Source: Mucilaginibacter pallidiroseus
Lineage (GTDB): Bacteria > Bacteroidota > Bacteroidia > Sphingobacteriales > Sphingobacteriaceae
Direction: 5' to 3'
Length of the DNA stretch: 64,000 nucleotides
NCBI RefSeq assembly: GCF_007846085.1
Contig: NZ_VOEJ01000012.1
Coordinates: 1 to 64,000 of the forward strand
This document shows positions 45,877 through 55,430 of this stretch, piece by piece (position 1 is the first letter of the stretch; the number at the start of each line of letters is the position of its first letter). A program made the translations under genes and the position numbers. Under the pieces are notes generated by a model that did not search any database, was not told the DNA's origin, and was given only the letters and a program-made list of their open reading frames with translations.

Positions 45877-46755
45877 TTACTTGATAATTTTATAATTACG
45901 GTACTCGCTAACGCGCCAACCGGTTAAATCTTCAACTTTCTGCAGCAGCCTGCGCCTGAAGGTCATTTTACGTCTAAGTTCATCAGCATCAAACTCAATT
46001 TTCCAGTTGGTAGCCGCAATCCTTTTTTTCATAACCTGCGGATGCTCGCCATCAAAGTGTATGAGCCTGTCGGCGTTCTTGTAATCAAACTCGTGGGTTT
46101 CGGGCAGGTTTTCGGCTATCCAATTATCGTCGTGGTAAAACAAGTTGAAGTTTCGCACCTTGCTTTTTAATCCCGACGGGGGCTTTACCCAGCCATAATG
46201 ATATATGTAAGCGTCCATCAGCTTAACATTAATTTTTCTGTCGCCCCACCTAAAACCCTGCGCATCCCGGTAAGCATGAATATTTTTGTTGTTTCGCAAA
46301 ATGCGTATTTCATGGCGGTACCATCTGCGGGAGTGCCCGTAATAGTCGTAAGATCCATAAAAGTGCAGGTATTTAAATAATAATCCTTCTACACGTCTAT
46401 CAGCCAGGTTACCTTCCATCTCTTGTTTTATAAGCGGAAGATATTTTTCATGCACCACCTCGTCGCCCTGTATATAAAAGCACCAGTCGGCATCTGCAGA
46501 TATTGCATTAAATGCTTTATCGGTTTCATTGGCAAACACTTTGCCCCCGTCACGAACAGATGTATCCCAAACCGTATGCAGTATTTTTATTTTAGGTGAT
46601 GCAATGCCATTTATCAACTCCTCGGTTTCGTCATCGCTATCGCCAAGGGCTACCACAAACTCATCACAAAGCGGTAAAATTGATGTTATGGCCTCAACAA
46701 TAGGGTAATCGTTTTTTACCGCATTACGTATAAATGTAAACCCTGCAACTTTCAT
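45877..46755 (-). CDS. Glycosyltransferase family 2 protein (WaaE-like)
   Basis: A 292-residue glycosyltransferase, diverged from the other GT2 genes. Landmarks are AGFTFIRNAVKNDYPIVEAI, the acidic DEFVVALGDSDDETEELI, and DADWCFYIQGDEVVHEKYLP for the metal site. It has a conserved-looking HYGWVKPPSGLKSKVRNFN in its C-terminal half. The group contains LPS core transferases, but the specific linkage cannot be assigned. It is first in a three-gene GT run that continues into the ABC exporter. Confidence 0.85.
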   Translation of the reverse strand: MKVAGFTFIRNAVKNDYPIVEAITSILPLCDEFVVALGDSDDETEELINGIASPKIKILHTVWDTSVRDGGKVFANETDKAFNAISADADWCFYIQGDEVVHEKYLPLIKQEMEGNLADRRVEGLLFKYLHFYGSYDYYGHSRRWYRHEIRILRNNKNIHAYRDAQGFRWGDRKINVKLMDAYIYHYGWVKPPSGLKSKVRNFNLFYHDDNWIAENLPETHEFDYKNADRLIHFDGEHPQVMKKRIAATNWKIEFDADELRRKMTFRRRLLQKVEDLTGWRVSEYRNYKIIK

Positions 46756-46825
46756 TAATTATTTATAGAACGGCAAATATACTTATATAAGGTATAAACT
46801 GCCGCTGATAACCTATAACGAAAAA

Positions 46826-46853
46826 GCCCCGGTATTTGATACCGAGGCAAAAT
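46826..46853 (-). terminator. Terminator after aminopeptidase P
   Basis: GCCTCGGTAT-CAA-ATACCGGGGC on the minus strand with one mismatch, followed by TTTTTCG. It lies about 60 bases beyond the pepP stop. Confidence 0.7.
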
Positions 46854-46914
46854 TTAATATTAATATCGATCAATTAGCGAACTATTAACTGCTCACTACT
46901 TAACCACTCACTAT

Positions 46915-48204
46915 TTACGAATTCATTATCTCTTCGATGTGATCTGCTTCTACAGGTATATCGGCCGTTAAATCAACATTGCCATTTTTGGTTATAAGTA
47001 TGTCGTTTTCAATACGAATGCCTAATCCTTCGGCCGGGATGTAGATGCCGGGCTCGCACGTTAGTATGTTGCCAACTTCAAAAGGTTTGTAGCGGCTGGC
47101 GTAATCATGCACATCTATCCCTAAATGGTGCGAGGTGCCATGCATAAAGTATAGTTTATACAATGGTGATTTTGGATCTTGCTTAGCCACATCATGTTTA
47201 TCCAATAAACCGAGGCCTATCAGTTCGCTTGTCATGATCTTGCCTACTTCTTCGTGATATTCGTTCCAAACAGTGCCTTCAACCAGCATTTCCGTTGACG
47301 CACGCATAACACGCAATACCGCATTGTATACATCGCGCTGGCGTGGCGTAAACCGGCCGTTAACCGGTACTGAGCGGCTCATATCAGCATTGTAGTTTCC
47401 ATACTCGGCACCAAAGTCAAACAGTATCACGTCGCCATCTTTACAAACCTGGTTATTCTCTATATAATGTAATACGTTGGCGTTATTACCCGATGCTATA
47501 ATGGGGTTGTAACCATGGCCTGTTGCACGCTGACGTATAAATTCGTGGATAATTTCTGCCTCTATCTCGTACTCAGTAACCCCTGGTTTGGTAAATTTTA
47601 GTACACGAACGAAGGCATCGCGGGTAATTTCGCATGCTTTTTTGGTCAGTTCTATTTCAATGTCAGATTTAATTACCCGCAAATCGCGCAGTAGAGGTGC
47701 CGAGCGTTCATAGTTATGTAATGGATACTTTGCACGTAAGCCTTCCAGCATTCGCAAATCGCGATAAGGCACTGTGTGGGCATAGCGATCGTTTTCATTT
47801 GTATTAATATATATATTATCTGCATAGTTTATTATACTATGCAAAATGCTGTCAAAATCTGTCAGCCAAAATATGCTTTCAATGCCCGATGCTGCCAATG
47901 CTTCCGGCTTAGTGTACTTATGACCCTCCCAAATGGCTATATGCTCGTTAGTTTGTCTTAAAAACAGTACTTCTTTGTATAGCGGATTAGGACAATCGGG
48001 ATACAAAACCAGGATACTTTGCTCCTGATCGATGCCTGACAGGTAAAAAAAGTCAGGATTTTGTTTAAATGGATATGACTGATCGCCACTGCGAGGATAT
48101 TCGTCGCTGGAGTAAAAAATGGCAATTGAGTTTGATTTTAGCTTCGAAACGAAATTTTTTCTATTATTTATAAATAATTGTTCGTTAATGGGAAGATACT
48201 TCAT
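46915..48204 (-). CDS. pepP: Xaa-Pro aminopeptidase (aminopeptidase P, M24 family)
   Basis: Removes N-terminal residues that precede proline. The 429 residues have the N-terminal regulatory domain (1-170) and the M24 pita-bread domain. Metal ligands are seen in LFDFGAEYGNYNADMSRSVP (two Asp), GTSHHLGIDVHDYA (His), LTCEPGIYIP (Glu) and RIENDIL (Glu). The length is normal for PepP. It is monocistronic, with a leader shared by no other gene, and is divergent from ompA. Confidence 0.93.
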   Translation of the reverse strand: MKYLPINEQLFINNRKNFVSKLKSNSIAIFYSSDEYPRSGDQSYPFKQNPDFFYLSGIDQEQSILVLYPDCPNPLYKEVLFLRQTNEHIAIWEGHKYTKPEALAASGIESIFWLTDFDSILHSIINYADNIYINTNENDRYAHTVPYRDLRMLEGLRAKYPLHNYERSAPLLRDLRVIKSDIEIELTKKACEITRDAFVRVLKFTKPGVTEYEIEAEIIHEFIRQRATGHGYNPIIASGNNANVLHYIENNQVCKDGDVILFDFGAEYGNYNADMSRSVPVNGRFTPRQRDVYNAVLRVMRASTEMLVEGTVWNEYHEEVGKIMTSELIGLGLLDKHDVAKQDPKSPLYKLYFMHGTSHHLGIDVHDYASRYKPFEVGNILTCEPGIYIPAEGLGIRIENDILITKNGNVDLTADIPVEADHIEEIMNS

Positions 48205-48280
48205 AATGAAAAAAAAAGTGAATTACTGAAAACAAATTAATTTATGAATTTGTAGTAGATAATACAAAATTGGAACGGTG

Positions 48281-48315
48281 TTTGGTAATCGTTTCAAACA
48301 TAATTACTAATTTTG
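48281..48315 (+). promoter_or_regulatory. Promoter of the OmpA-family gene
   Basis: TTTG at 48281-48284, 23 bases, then TAATTTTG at 48308-48315, an exact TAnnTTTG. The expected start near 48322 gives a leader of about 30 bases. Confidence 0.65.
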
Positions 48316-48352
48316 ACAAAAAATCACAATTAAATCGTTTAATCTTAAAACT

Positions 48353-49732
48353 ATGAATTATTCTACATTGAAGAAATCAGCTGCATTATCTTTTGCGTCT
48401 TTGCTGGTTGCTGGTATGGTAAGCGCTCAGGATTCGACCGCTACTGCAACTACAACTATGAAAGACACAACTATGTCATCAGCTACAACTACTGCTAAGG
48501 TATTTGGCGGTAGAGGACAGTACAGAACTTGGAGCATCGGTATCAACGGTGGTGTTACTTCACCAACAGTTGCAACAGGTGGTTCAAATGACTACAATGG
48601 CAAACAACTTTCTTACGGTTACGGCTTATCTATCCGTGATCAACTGGCTCACTCATTCGGTTTACAATTAGATTTACACGGTGGTCGTGTTAAAGGCAGA
48701 ACTGTTGATATCAACGGTGACCCAATTGCTAACCGCGAGTCATTCTCTACAGATTTCTACTCAGCTACTTTAAGCGGTGTTTTAAACGTTGCTACTGTAG
48801 ATTTCTTACGTCGCAAAAACGCAGTTAACTTCTTCATCACTGCCGGTGCTGGTTTGGCTTTATACCAACCTAGTGGTATCACTCCACAAGGCCAGGCATT
48901 TGACTATGCTAACTACACAGATCCTAAAGACGGTTCAACCAGCACTAACCACTATGTTAAAGAGTTGATCATCCCTGTAGGTGTAGGTGTTAAATTCCGT
49001 TTAAGCGAAGCAGTTGCTTTGAACTTCGGTTACACTCAAACTTTTGTTGATGGCGATAACTTTGATGGTTTAAAAGCTAAATTCCCAACTAAAGACAAAT
49101 ACTCTTACGGTTACGGTGGTTTAGAATTCACTTTAGGTTCAAGCTCAAAACCAAGCTTAGAGTGGGCAAACCCAGTTGCTATGATGTATGACGAATTGTA
49201 CGATGCTGCATTACGTCAGGAAGTTGAAGCTTTGAAAGGCCGTGTTACTAACGTAGAAAACGCTGTAACTGACTTGAAAAAAGATTCAGACGGTGATGGT
49301 GTATCTGATCAATTTGACAAATGCCCTAACACTCCTGCTGGTAGCGTAGTTGACGGTTCTGGTTGCGTTATCGTATTCCCTAAAGATACAATGGCAACTA
49401 CTGGCGCTCCTTACTCAAACATCCAGTTTGAATTTGATAGCTCAGTATTAAGAACTTCTTCTTACCCAGTATTAGATGCTACTTCAGCTGACTTACGTTC
49501 AACTGGTAAAACTGTAGAAGTTGCTGGTTACGCTTCATCAGAAGGTACTGCTGCTCACAACATGTCATTATCACGTGACCGTGCTAACTCTGTAAAAACT
49601 TACTTAGTTAACTCTGGTGTTGCTGCATCAAAATTGAAAGTAAAAGGTTACGGTGAAACTAACCCAATTGCTGACAACTCAACTGAAGAAGGTCGCGTAC
49701 TTAACCGTCGTGTATCTTTCAAACAAAAATAA
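48353..49732 (+). CDS. OmpA-family outer membrane protein, highly expressed
   Basis: A 459-residue protein: signal peptide (ending GMVSAQ), an N-terminal beta-barrel of about 280 residues (WSIGINGGVTSPTVATGG to YGYGGLEFTLG), a coiled-coil (ALRQEVEALKGRVTNVENAV), one thrombospondin type-3 calcium repeat (DSDGDGVSDQFDKCPNTPAG) and a C-terminal OmpA peptidoglycan-binding domain (MSLSRDRANSVKTYL, then GYGETNPIADN and RRVSF). Codon choice is unlike its neighbours: nearly all GCT, GGT, ACT, TCA and GTT, a sign of very high expression. Clear promoter upstream and strong terminator downstream. Confidence 0.95.
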   Translation: MNYSTLKKSAALSFASLLVAGMVSAQDSTATATTTMKDTTMSSATTTAKVFGGRGQYRTWSIGINGGVTSPTVATGGSNDYNGKQLSYGYGLSIRDQLAHSFGLQLDLHGGRVKGRTVDINGDPIANRESFSTDFYSATLSGVLNVATVDFLRRKNAVNFFITAGAGLALYQPSGITPQGQAFDYANYTDPKDGSTSTNHYVKELIIPVGVGVKFRLSEAVALNFGYTQTFVDGDNFDGLKAKFPTKDKYSYGYGGLEFTLGSSSKPSLEWANPVAMMYDELYDAALRQEVEALKGRVTNVENAVTDLKKDSDGDGVSDQFDKCPNTPAGSVVDGSGCVIVFPKDTMATTGAPYSNIQFEFDSSVLRTSSYPVLDATSADLRSTGKTVEVAGYASSEGTAAHNMSLSRDRANSVKTYLVNSGVAASKLKVKGYGETNPIADNSTEEGRVLNRRVSFKQK

Positions 49733-49756
49733 TATTACCTTAAAATAATATTAAGC

Positions 49757-49791
49757 GAAAGCCCCGGATAACCCGGGGCTTTCTTTTTTTT
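49757..49791 (+). terminator. Strong terminator after the OmpA-family gene
   Basis: An 11-base perfect stem (GAAAGCCCCGG with CCGGGGCTTTC) and five-base loop, followed by eight T. The next gene's -7 element starts three bases later. Confidence 0.95.
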
Positions 49792-49805
49792 GTTAATTTT
49801 GCATT

Positions 49806-49949
49806 ATGTACTTTTTCAGGAAAAAAGATCCCAACAGGCCAACCAGCTTTAACCTTAAGGTAATGCACATTATTAATGCCATTGCCATAAGCATGTTTGT
49901 ACTCGGCATCATCTATAAACTTATCGATTGGTTTATCCTTAAAAAGTAG
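49806..49949 (+). CDS. Small membrane protein, 47 residues (DUF6728-like)
   Basis: Too short for usual ORF tables but well supported. ATG at 49806, TAG at 49947-49949. The product begins MYFFRKKDPNRPTSFNLKVM and has one hydrophobic helix (about 22-40, INAIAISMFVLGIIYKLI) with a lysine tail. It resembles a small Bacteroidota family that I recall as DUF6728; that name is uncertain. A -7 element TAATTTTG (49794-49801) lies only four bases from the start. RidA follows after 25 bases. Function unknown. Confidence 0.75.
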   Translation: MYFFRKKDPNRPTSFNLKVMHIINAIAISMFVLGIIYKLIDWFILKK

Positions 49950-49974
49950 CCACACGGCGCAACTATATTTCCCT

Positions 49975-50355
49975 ATGAAAACTATTATCAACACAACCAA
50001 TGCTCCTGCGCCTATCGGGCCATACAGCCAGGCAGTTGCCGTAAATGGACTGCTGTACGTTTCGGGCCAGATACCAATGAACCCCGCTACCGGCGAAATT
50101 ATTTCAACAGATATAAAAGCCGAAGCAAAACAGGTAATGGAAAACCTTGATGCTATTTTAAAAGAAGCAGGCAGCAGCTTTGCCGGCATTGTAAAGTCAA
50201 CCATATTCTTAACGGATATGGGCACCTTTGCCGATGTAAATGAGGTTTATGGCTCATACTTTACAAGTGATTTCCCTGCCCGCGAAACTGTACAGGTATC
50301 GGCTTTACCAAAAGGTGTAAATGTTGAGATATCTGTAATTGCTATAAAACCCTGA
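49975..50355 (+). CDS. ridA: RidA family protein (reactive intermediate deaminase)
   Basis: A 126-residue RidA/YjgF protein that hydrolyses reactive enamine/imine intermediates from PLP enzymes. The sequence is typical throughout: NAPAPIGPYSQAVAVNGLLYVSGQIPMNP, in parts APAPIGPYSQAVAVNG and LLYVSGQIPMNP, and the C-terminal FPARETVQVSALPKGVNVEI, with the catalytic arginine in PARE. I chose the ATG at 49975, since the frame's earlier ATG at 49897 lies inside the small membrane gene. It is 25 bases after that gene and 10 bases before recG. Confidence 0.95.
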   Translation: MKTIINTTNAPAPIGPYSQAVAVNGLLYVSGQIPMNPATGEIISTDIKAEAKQVMENLDAILKEAGSSFAGIVKSTIFLTDMGTFADVNEVYGSYFTSDFPARETVQVSALPKGVNVEISVIAIKP

Positions 50356-50365
50356 TCGATAAGAG

Positions 50366-52474
50366 TTGAATAACCAGCCATTTCAAACACCCATTGAATA
50401 TTTGAAAGGTGTTGGGGTAGCCCGCGCCGAGGTGCTGAAAAAGGAGCTGGCTATTTACACCTTTGAGGATTTATTAAGGCATTTCCCGTTCAAGTATATC
50501 GACCGTACGCGGTTTTATAAGGTTAAAGATATACAGCCGGAGATGCCCTACGTACAAGTGCTTGCCCGCCTTGTATCAAAGGAAATAATGGGCGAGAAGC
50601 ACACCAAGCGCCTTATTGCCCTGGCAAAAGATGATACGGGCATTATTGAGCTGGCCTGGTTCCAGGGCATAAAATGGGCCGAAAAATTGCTTGTGCCTGG
50701 TAAGGTGTATGTGATATTTGGCAAGCCCGGTTTTTTTAACGGCAAACTGCAAATGTCGCATCCGGAACTTGAGCTATACAACCCGGCTGCAATAAAGCAA
50801 AAAGGCAACCTTAGCCTGCAACCTGCTTACAACTCTACGGAAAAATTAAAGCAATTTACGCTCGATAGCAAAGGGCTGCAAAAGCTTATAGCAATTTTGC
50901 TGGAGCAAACAGCGCGAGACATTCATGAAAATCTGCCAGCCTATTTATTAAACAGGTTTAAGCTGGTGGGCCGCGCCGAAGCGTACCGTAATATACATTT
51001 CCCTAACGATGCCAATCAGTTAAAGGAAGCGCAATATCGCCTTAAGTTTGAGGAACTGTTTTTTCTGCAGCTCAAGCTTTTGCGCAGAAAACAGCAACAC
51101 ACGCAAAAATTTAAGGGTAACGTTTTTGGCTCGGTTGGTAATTATTTCAATGAGTTTTATCATCAAAAACTTCCTTTCCCATTAACAAATGCTCAAAAAA
51201 GGGTTTTAAAAGAAATACGTACCGATACGCAACGAGGTGTGCAGATGAACCGGTTGCTACAGGGTGATGTAGGCAGCGGCAAAACCGTTGTGGCGTTGAT
51301 GAGTATGCTGATAGCGATCGACAATGGGTTCCAGGCATGCATCATGGCCCCCACCGAGATTTTGGCTAATCAGCATTACCAAACCATATCAGAATTAGTC
51401 GGCGACGGTTTTGTGAAAGTTGCTTTATTAACCGGCTCGGTACCTAACAAGGCCCGAAAGATAATACATGAGGGGCTAGAAGATGGTTCGCTACAGATTC
51501 TGATTGGCACCCACGCCCTTATTGAAGATAAGGTACGATACAAGAACCTTGGCATGGTAGTAATTGATGAGCAGCACCGTTTTGGTGTTGAGCAGCGTGC
51601 CAAGCTATGGCGTAAAAATGTTATTCCGCCGCACGTGCTTGTTATGACTGCTACGCCTATACCACGCACCCTGGCCATGACGCTTTACGGAGATTTAGAT
51701 GTATCAGTTATTGATGAGCTGCCCGCCGGCCGTAAACCCATCCAAACATTACATTTTCACGAAGCTCAGCGCCTGCGCATGTTTGGCGCCATGAAGCAGG
51801 AGATTGCGAAAGGCCGCCAGATTTATGTAGTTTATCCGCTGATACAGGAAAGCGAAAAACTTGATCTAAAAAATCTGGAGGAAGGTATCGAAGTCATGTC
51901 TCGCGAGTTTCCGCTTCCCGACTACCGCATCAGCATAGTACATGGCAAAATGAAGGCTGCGGATAAGGAATTTGAAATGCAGCGTTTTATCAAAGGGCAA
52001 ACTCAAATAATGGTAGCTACCACGGTTATTGAGGTGGGCGTTAACGTACCAAATGCATCTGTAATGATCATTGAAAATGCCGAACGCTTTGGATTATCGC
52101 AACTGCACCAGTTACGCGGCAGGGTTGGCCGCGGCGCCGAGCAATCATTTTGCATATTAATGAGTAAGGATAAGCTAAGTAATGACGGCCGCATCCGCCT
52201 CAATACTATGGTGAAAACCAATAACGGTTTCGAAATAGCCGAAATTGATATGCAACTACGCGGGCCGGGAAATATTGAAGGCACTGCGCAAAGCGGCATG
52301 CTCGACTTAAAAGTAGCCGACCTGGCTGCCGACCAGGAAGTACTACAGCAAGCGCGCAATTGTGTAATTGAAATTTTTGAGAAGGATCCGCAACTGGCCG
52401 CGCCGGAAAATCAGATCCTTCACCTGGCTTTCCAGTCAAAAAATGCCGGTTTAAGCTGGGATAAGATATCCTGA
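50366..52474 (+). CDS. recG: ATP-dependent DNA helicase RecG
   Basis: Remodels stalled replication forks and branched DNA. The 702 residues show the wedge/OB domain at the N-terminus (TPIEYLKGVGVARAEVLKKE), Walker A GDVGSGKTVVAL, the DExH box VIDEQHRFG, MTATPIPRTLAMTLYGDLD, and motifs V and VI (VIEVGVNVPNASVMIIENA, QLRGRVGRGAEQSF), plus the C-terminal TRG region. The start codon is TTG at 50366, as no ATG fits the conserved N-terminus. It is 10 bases after ridA. Confidence 0.95.
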   Translation: MNNQPFQTPIEYLKGVGVARAEVLKKELAIYTFEDLLRHFPFKYIDRTRFYKVKDIQPEMPYVQVLARLVSKEIMGEKHTKRLIALAKDDTGIIELAWFQGIKWAEKLLVPGKVYVIFGKPGFFNGKLQMSHPELELYNPAAIKQKGNLSLQPAYNSTEKLKQFTLDSKGLQKLIAILLEQTARDIHENLPAYLLNRFKLVGRAEAYRNIHFPNDANQLKEAQYRLKFEELFFLQLKLLRRKQQHTQKFKGNVFGSVGNYFNEFYHQKLPFPLTNAQKRVLKEIRTDTQRGVQMNRLLQGDVGSGKTVVALMSMLIAIDNGFQACIMAPTEILANQHYQTISELVGDGFVKVALLTGSVPNKARKIIHEGLEDGSLQILIGTHALIEDKVRYKNLGMVVIDEQHRFGVEQRAKLWRKNVIPPHVLVMTATPIPRTLAMTLYGDLDVSVIDELPAGRKPIQTLHFHEAQRLRMFGAMKQEIAKGRQIYVVYPLIQESEKLDLKNLEEGIEVMSREFPLPDYRISIVHGKMKAADKEFEMQRFIKGQTQIMVATTVIEVGVNVPNASVMIIENAERFGLSQLHQLRGRVGRGAEQSFCILMSKDKLSNDGRIRLNTMVKTNNGFEIAEIDMQLRGPGNIEGTAQSGMLDLKVADLAADQEVLQQARNCVIEIFEKDPQLAAPENQILHLAFQSKNAGLSWDKIS

Positions 52475-52525
52475 TAGCGGTTTTTCGGCAGCAAACATTA
52501 CATTTGTTAAAACTACTATGCTGCA

Positions 52526-53908
52526 ATGAAAAAAATCTTACTCGCATCTTCCCTCGTCCTATCAACATTAGGTTTGCAAGCGCAAGACTCTGTAATGATT
52601 CGCAAGATATTTGACGAGGCCCTTGTTAATGGCCAGTGTTATGAAAACCTGCGCTACTTATGCAAAAATATTGGCCAGCGCTTAAGCGGGTCGGCTAACG
52701 CACAAAAATCTGTTGAATGGAGCAAAAAGCTGATGGATAGCTATGGCTTTGACAAGGTATACTTACAGGAGTGTATGGTGCCGCACTGGGAGCGTGGTGC
52801 AAAAGAGCAAGGCTTTATAATTGATGGCACCAATCGCATACCTGTACCAATTGCAGCGTTGGGCATGTCTGTAGCCACGCCTAAAGATGGCCTCACAGCA
52901 AACATTATTGAGGTAAAAAGTATAAAAGAGCTGGCCACACTTGGCGAAAGCGTTATTAAGGGCAAAATAGTTTTCTTTAACGGTCCGTGGGATCAGCGCT
53001 TTATTGAAACCGGCCAGGGTTATGGCACGGCAGGCGTACAGCGCTTTGCAGGCCCGGCAGAGGCTGCAAAATATGGGGCAGTAGGCGCGATAGTAAGATC
53101 GATAACTCCTGCCTTAGACAACTACCCGCACACTGGCGGCACGGTGTACGTTGACGGTGTAAAGAAAATACCGGCAGCAGCCATATCAACCCTAGCTGCT
53201 AACAAATTGAGCTCGATGCTTAGGCTGCGCAAGCTTCCGCTTATAAAGTTTTACTTCAAGCAAAATTGCCGTCAATTGCCTGATGCGAAATCATACAATG
53301 TAATTGGCGAAATTACCGGTACCGAAAAGCCTAATAAATTTATTACCGTTGGCGGGCATCTCGACTCGTGGGACCTTGCAGAAGGCGCACATGATGATGG
53401 CACCGGTGTAATGCAATCTTTAGAAGTGCTGCGGGTGTTTAAAGCCACAGGCTATCGCCCTAAAAATTCGGTACGTGCTGTATTTTTTATGAATGAAGAA
53501 AACGGTGGCCGCGGCGGAGACAAATATGCCGAACTGGCTGTTAAAAACAAGGAAGAGCATATTGCAGCTATTGAAAGCGACGAGGGCGGGTTTACACCAC
53601 GTGGCTTTAGCTTTGATGGTATACCGGCATCAATGTTAAAAGACATTAACAAGAACTGGAAGAAACTTTTGGAGCCATACGAGGTTGACAGGCTTACAGC
53701 CGGTGGAAGCGGTGCAGATATTGAACCTTTGAAAGATGCATTTAAATCAGCAGTACTTATTGGCTTCAGGCCGGATTCTCAGCGTTATTTTGATATTCAC
53801 CACACGCCTAATGACGTGTTTGAAAATGTAAACAAACGCGAGCTTGAATTAGGTGCAGCGGCAATGGCTTCGTTGGTTTACCTGATAGATCAGCATGGAT
53901 TTAATTAA
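52526..53908 (+). CDS. M28 family metallopeptidase, exported
   Basis: A 460-residue secreted zinc peptidase. A signal peptide (SSLVLSTLGLQAQ) leads to a protease-associated domain insertion (about 120-240) and the M28 core. Zinc ligands appear as GGHLDSWDLAEGAHDDGTG (His, Asp), NEENGGRGG (catalytic Glu pair), SDEGGF (Asp) and DIHHTPNDVF (His). Such enzymes act as aminopeptidases or carboxypeptidases on exported peptides; exact specificity is unknown. Close to recG but not clearly co-transcribed, 51 bases apart. Confidence 0.93.
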   Translation: MKKILLASSLVLSTLGLQAQDSVMIRKIFDEALVNGQCYENLRYLCKNIGQRLSGSANAQKSVEWSKKLMDSYGFDKVYLQECMVPHWERGAKEQGFIIDGTNRIPVPIAALGMSVATPKDGLTANIIEVKSIKELATLGESVIKGKIVFFNGPWDQRFIETGQGYGTAGVQRFAGPAEAAKYGAVGAIVRSITPALDNYPHTGGTVYVDGVKKIPAAAISTLAANKLSSMLRLRKLPLIKFYFKQNCRQLPDAKSYNVIGEITGTEKPNKFITVGGHLDSWDLAEGAHDDGTGVMQSLEVLRVFKATGYRPKNSVRAVFFMNEENGGRGGDKYAELAVKNKEEHIAAIESDEGGFTPRGFSFDGIPASMLKDINKNWKKLLEPYEVDRLTAGGSGADIEPLKDAFKSAVLIGFRPDSQRYFDIHHTPNDVFENVNKRELELGAAAMASLVYLIDQHGFN

Positions 53909-53918
53909 CCAACTATAA

Positions 53919-53945
53919 ACAAGAGGCAGCGCAACTGCCTCTTGT
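53919..53945 (+). terminator. Terminator after the M28 peptidase gene
   Basis: An 11-base perfect stem (ACAAGAGGCAG with CTGCCTCTTGT) and five-base loop, ten bases after the stop and followed by TGTTT. Confidence 0.85.
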
Positions 53946-54018
53946 TGTTTAAAGTAAAATCTGCAATTTGAACAGGTTACTATTTCAACTAAACAGTATT
54001 AACATTTAAAACTACTAC

Positions 54019-55326
54019 GTGCCCCCGCCAGATAACACCATACAAAAACCCGATTCATTTGCCGCGCTCAGGTATAAAGACTTTCGCTCTTACATTGGCA
54101 TGCGATTCTTTTTTACGTTTGCTTACCAAATGCAAACCACTGTATTGGGTTTTTACATATACCAGCTTACCCATAGCAAAGTTGCTATTGCATTTATTGG
54201 CCTTAGCGAGGCTATTCCTGCGGTAGGCATTGCGTTGTATGGTGGCTATGTGGCGGATAAATATGAAAAGCGCAAAATGCTGCTCATCATTTTTACCGGG
54301 GTGCTTTTGTCATCACTAGTAATGTTTACCGTAACACTTACTGGTATGCATAATTATGTACATGCAGATTGGGTGATACCTATTTTATACGCCATGATAT
54401 TTTGTAACGGCATAGCGCGTGCCTTTTATGGGCCGGCTACCTTTACGGTTTATGCGCAAAGTATCCCTAAAGAGCTTTACCCTAACGGCAGTACATGGAG
54501 CAGCTCAAGCTGGCAGGTAGCATCAATATTGGGGCCATTTACAGGTGGTTTGGTTTATGCTTTTGCAGGCCGCGTTATACCAGGCCTTACTGGTATTACA
54601 GCCACCTTTGGCATCATCGTGATATTTATGGCTGTGTCATTAATACTCGTTTACCTGCTGCGTAAGTATCCGCCGGTTTTTATTCCGAAAGAAAATATTT
54701 GGAAAAGCTTAAAAGAGGGCTTAAACTTTGTATTTAAAAATAAGATCATGTTTTATGCCATGAGCCTGGATTTGTTCTCGGTTTTCTTCGGTGGCGTAGT
54801 GGCACTGCTGCCGGTATTTGCACTGGATATATTAAAGGTAGGATCGGAAGGCTTAGGTATAATGCGTATGGCATCGTCATTGGGCGCTGCGCTGACGATG
54901 ATTATCATGGTTCGTTTTTCGCCAATGGCAAAACCTTGGCGAAACCTGTTGATAGCTGTCGCGGGGTTCGGCCTTTCAATTATAGGTTTTGGGTTGTCGC
55001 GCGTGTTTTATATCTCGCTCGTGTGCCTGTTTATGCAGGGAGCTTTTGATAGCGTAAGCGTTATCATCAGGGGAACATTGATGCAGCTGCTTACGCCCGA
55101 TACCATGCGCGGGCGGGTATCTGCGGTAAACTCCATGTTCATTGGTTCTTCGAACGAGATTGGCGATTTTGAATCGGGTATGGCGGCCAAGCTTATAGGA
55201 ACCGTGCCCGCCGTATTATTTGGCGGCTGCATGACCCTGCTTATTGTAACCCTTACATTCTTTAAAACTAAAAGCCTTTTACCGCTATCTCTGAAAGACA
55301 TTCAGGAGCCCAAAGCAGCACATTAA
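54019..55326 (+). CDS. MFS transporter
   Basis: A 435-residue integral membrane protein with twelve helices in the pattern of MFS_3/EntS-like exporters: NTIQKPDSFAALRYKDFRSYIG at the N-terminus (given here in part), GLSEAIPAVGIALYGGYVADKYEKRK with motif A, and YAQSIPKELYPNGSTW between helices 4 and 5. The start codon is GTG at 54019. Its cargo is unknown; relatives export siderophores, macrolides and other drugs. It follows the M28 terminator and is monocistronic. Confidence 0.88.
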   Translation: MPPPDNTIQKPDSFAALRYKDFRSYIGMRFFFTFAYQMQTTVLGFYIYQLTHSKVAIAFIGLSEAIPAVGIALYGGYVADKYEKRKMLLIIFTGVLLSSLVMFTVTLTGMHNYVHADWVIPILYAMIFCNGIARAFYGPATFTVYAQSIPKELYPNGSTWSSSSWQVASILGPFTGGLVYAFAGRVIPGLTGITATFGIIVIFMAVSLILVYLLRKYPPVFIPKENIWKSLKEGLNFVFKNKIMFYAMSLDLFSVFFGGVVALLPVFALDILKVGSEGLGIMRMASSLGAALTMIIMVRFSPMAKPWRNLLIAVAGFGLSIIGFGLSRVFYISLVCLFMQGAFDSVSVIIRGTLMQLLTPDTMRGRVSAVNSMFIGSSNEIGDFESGMAAKLIGTVPAVLFGGCMTLLIVTLTFFKTKSLLPLSLKDIQEPKAAH

Positions 55327-55430
55327 TTTACAACTAATTGCGCTAATAAAAGTTCAGGTAGCTACTTGCAGGTAGCATCAATTGCCTATATTTATCAGCA
55401 AATTATAGCACTGCTATAAATTACAAGCCG

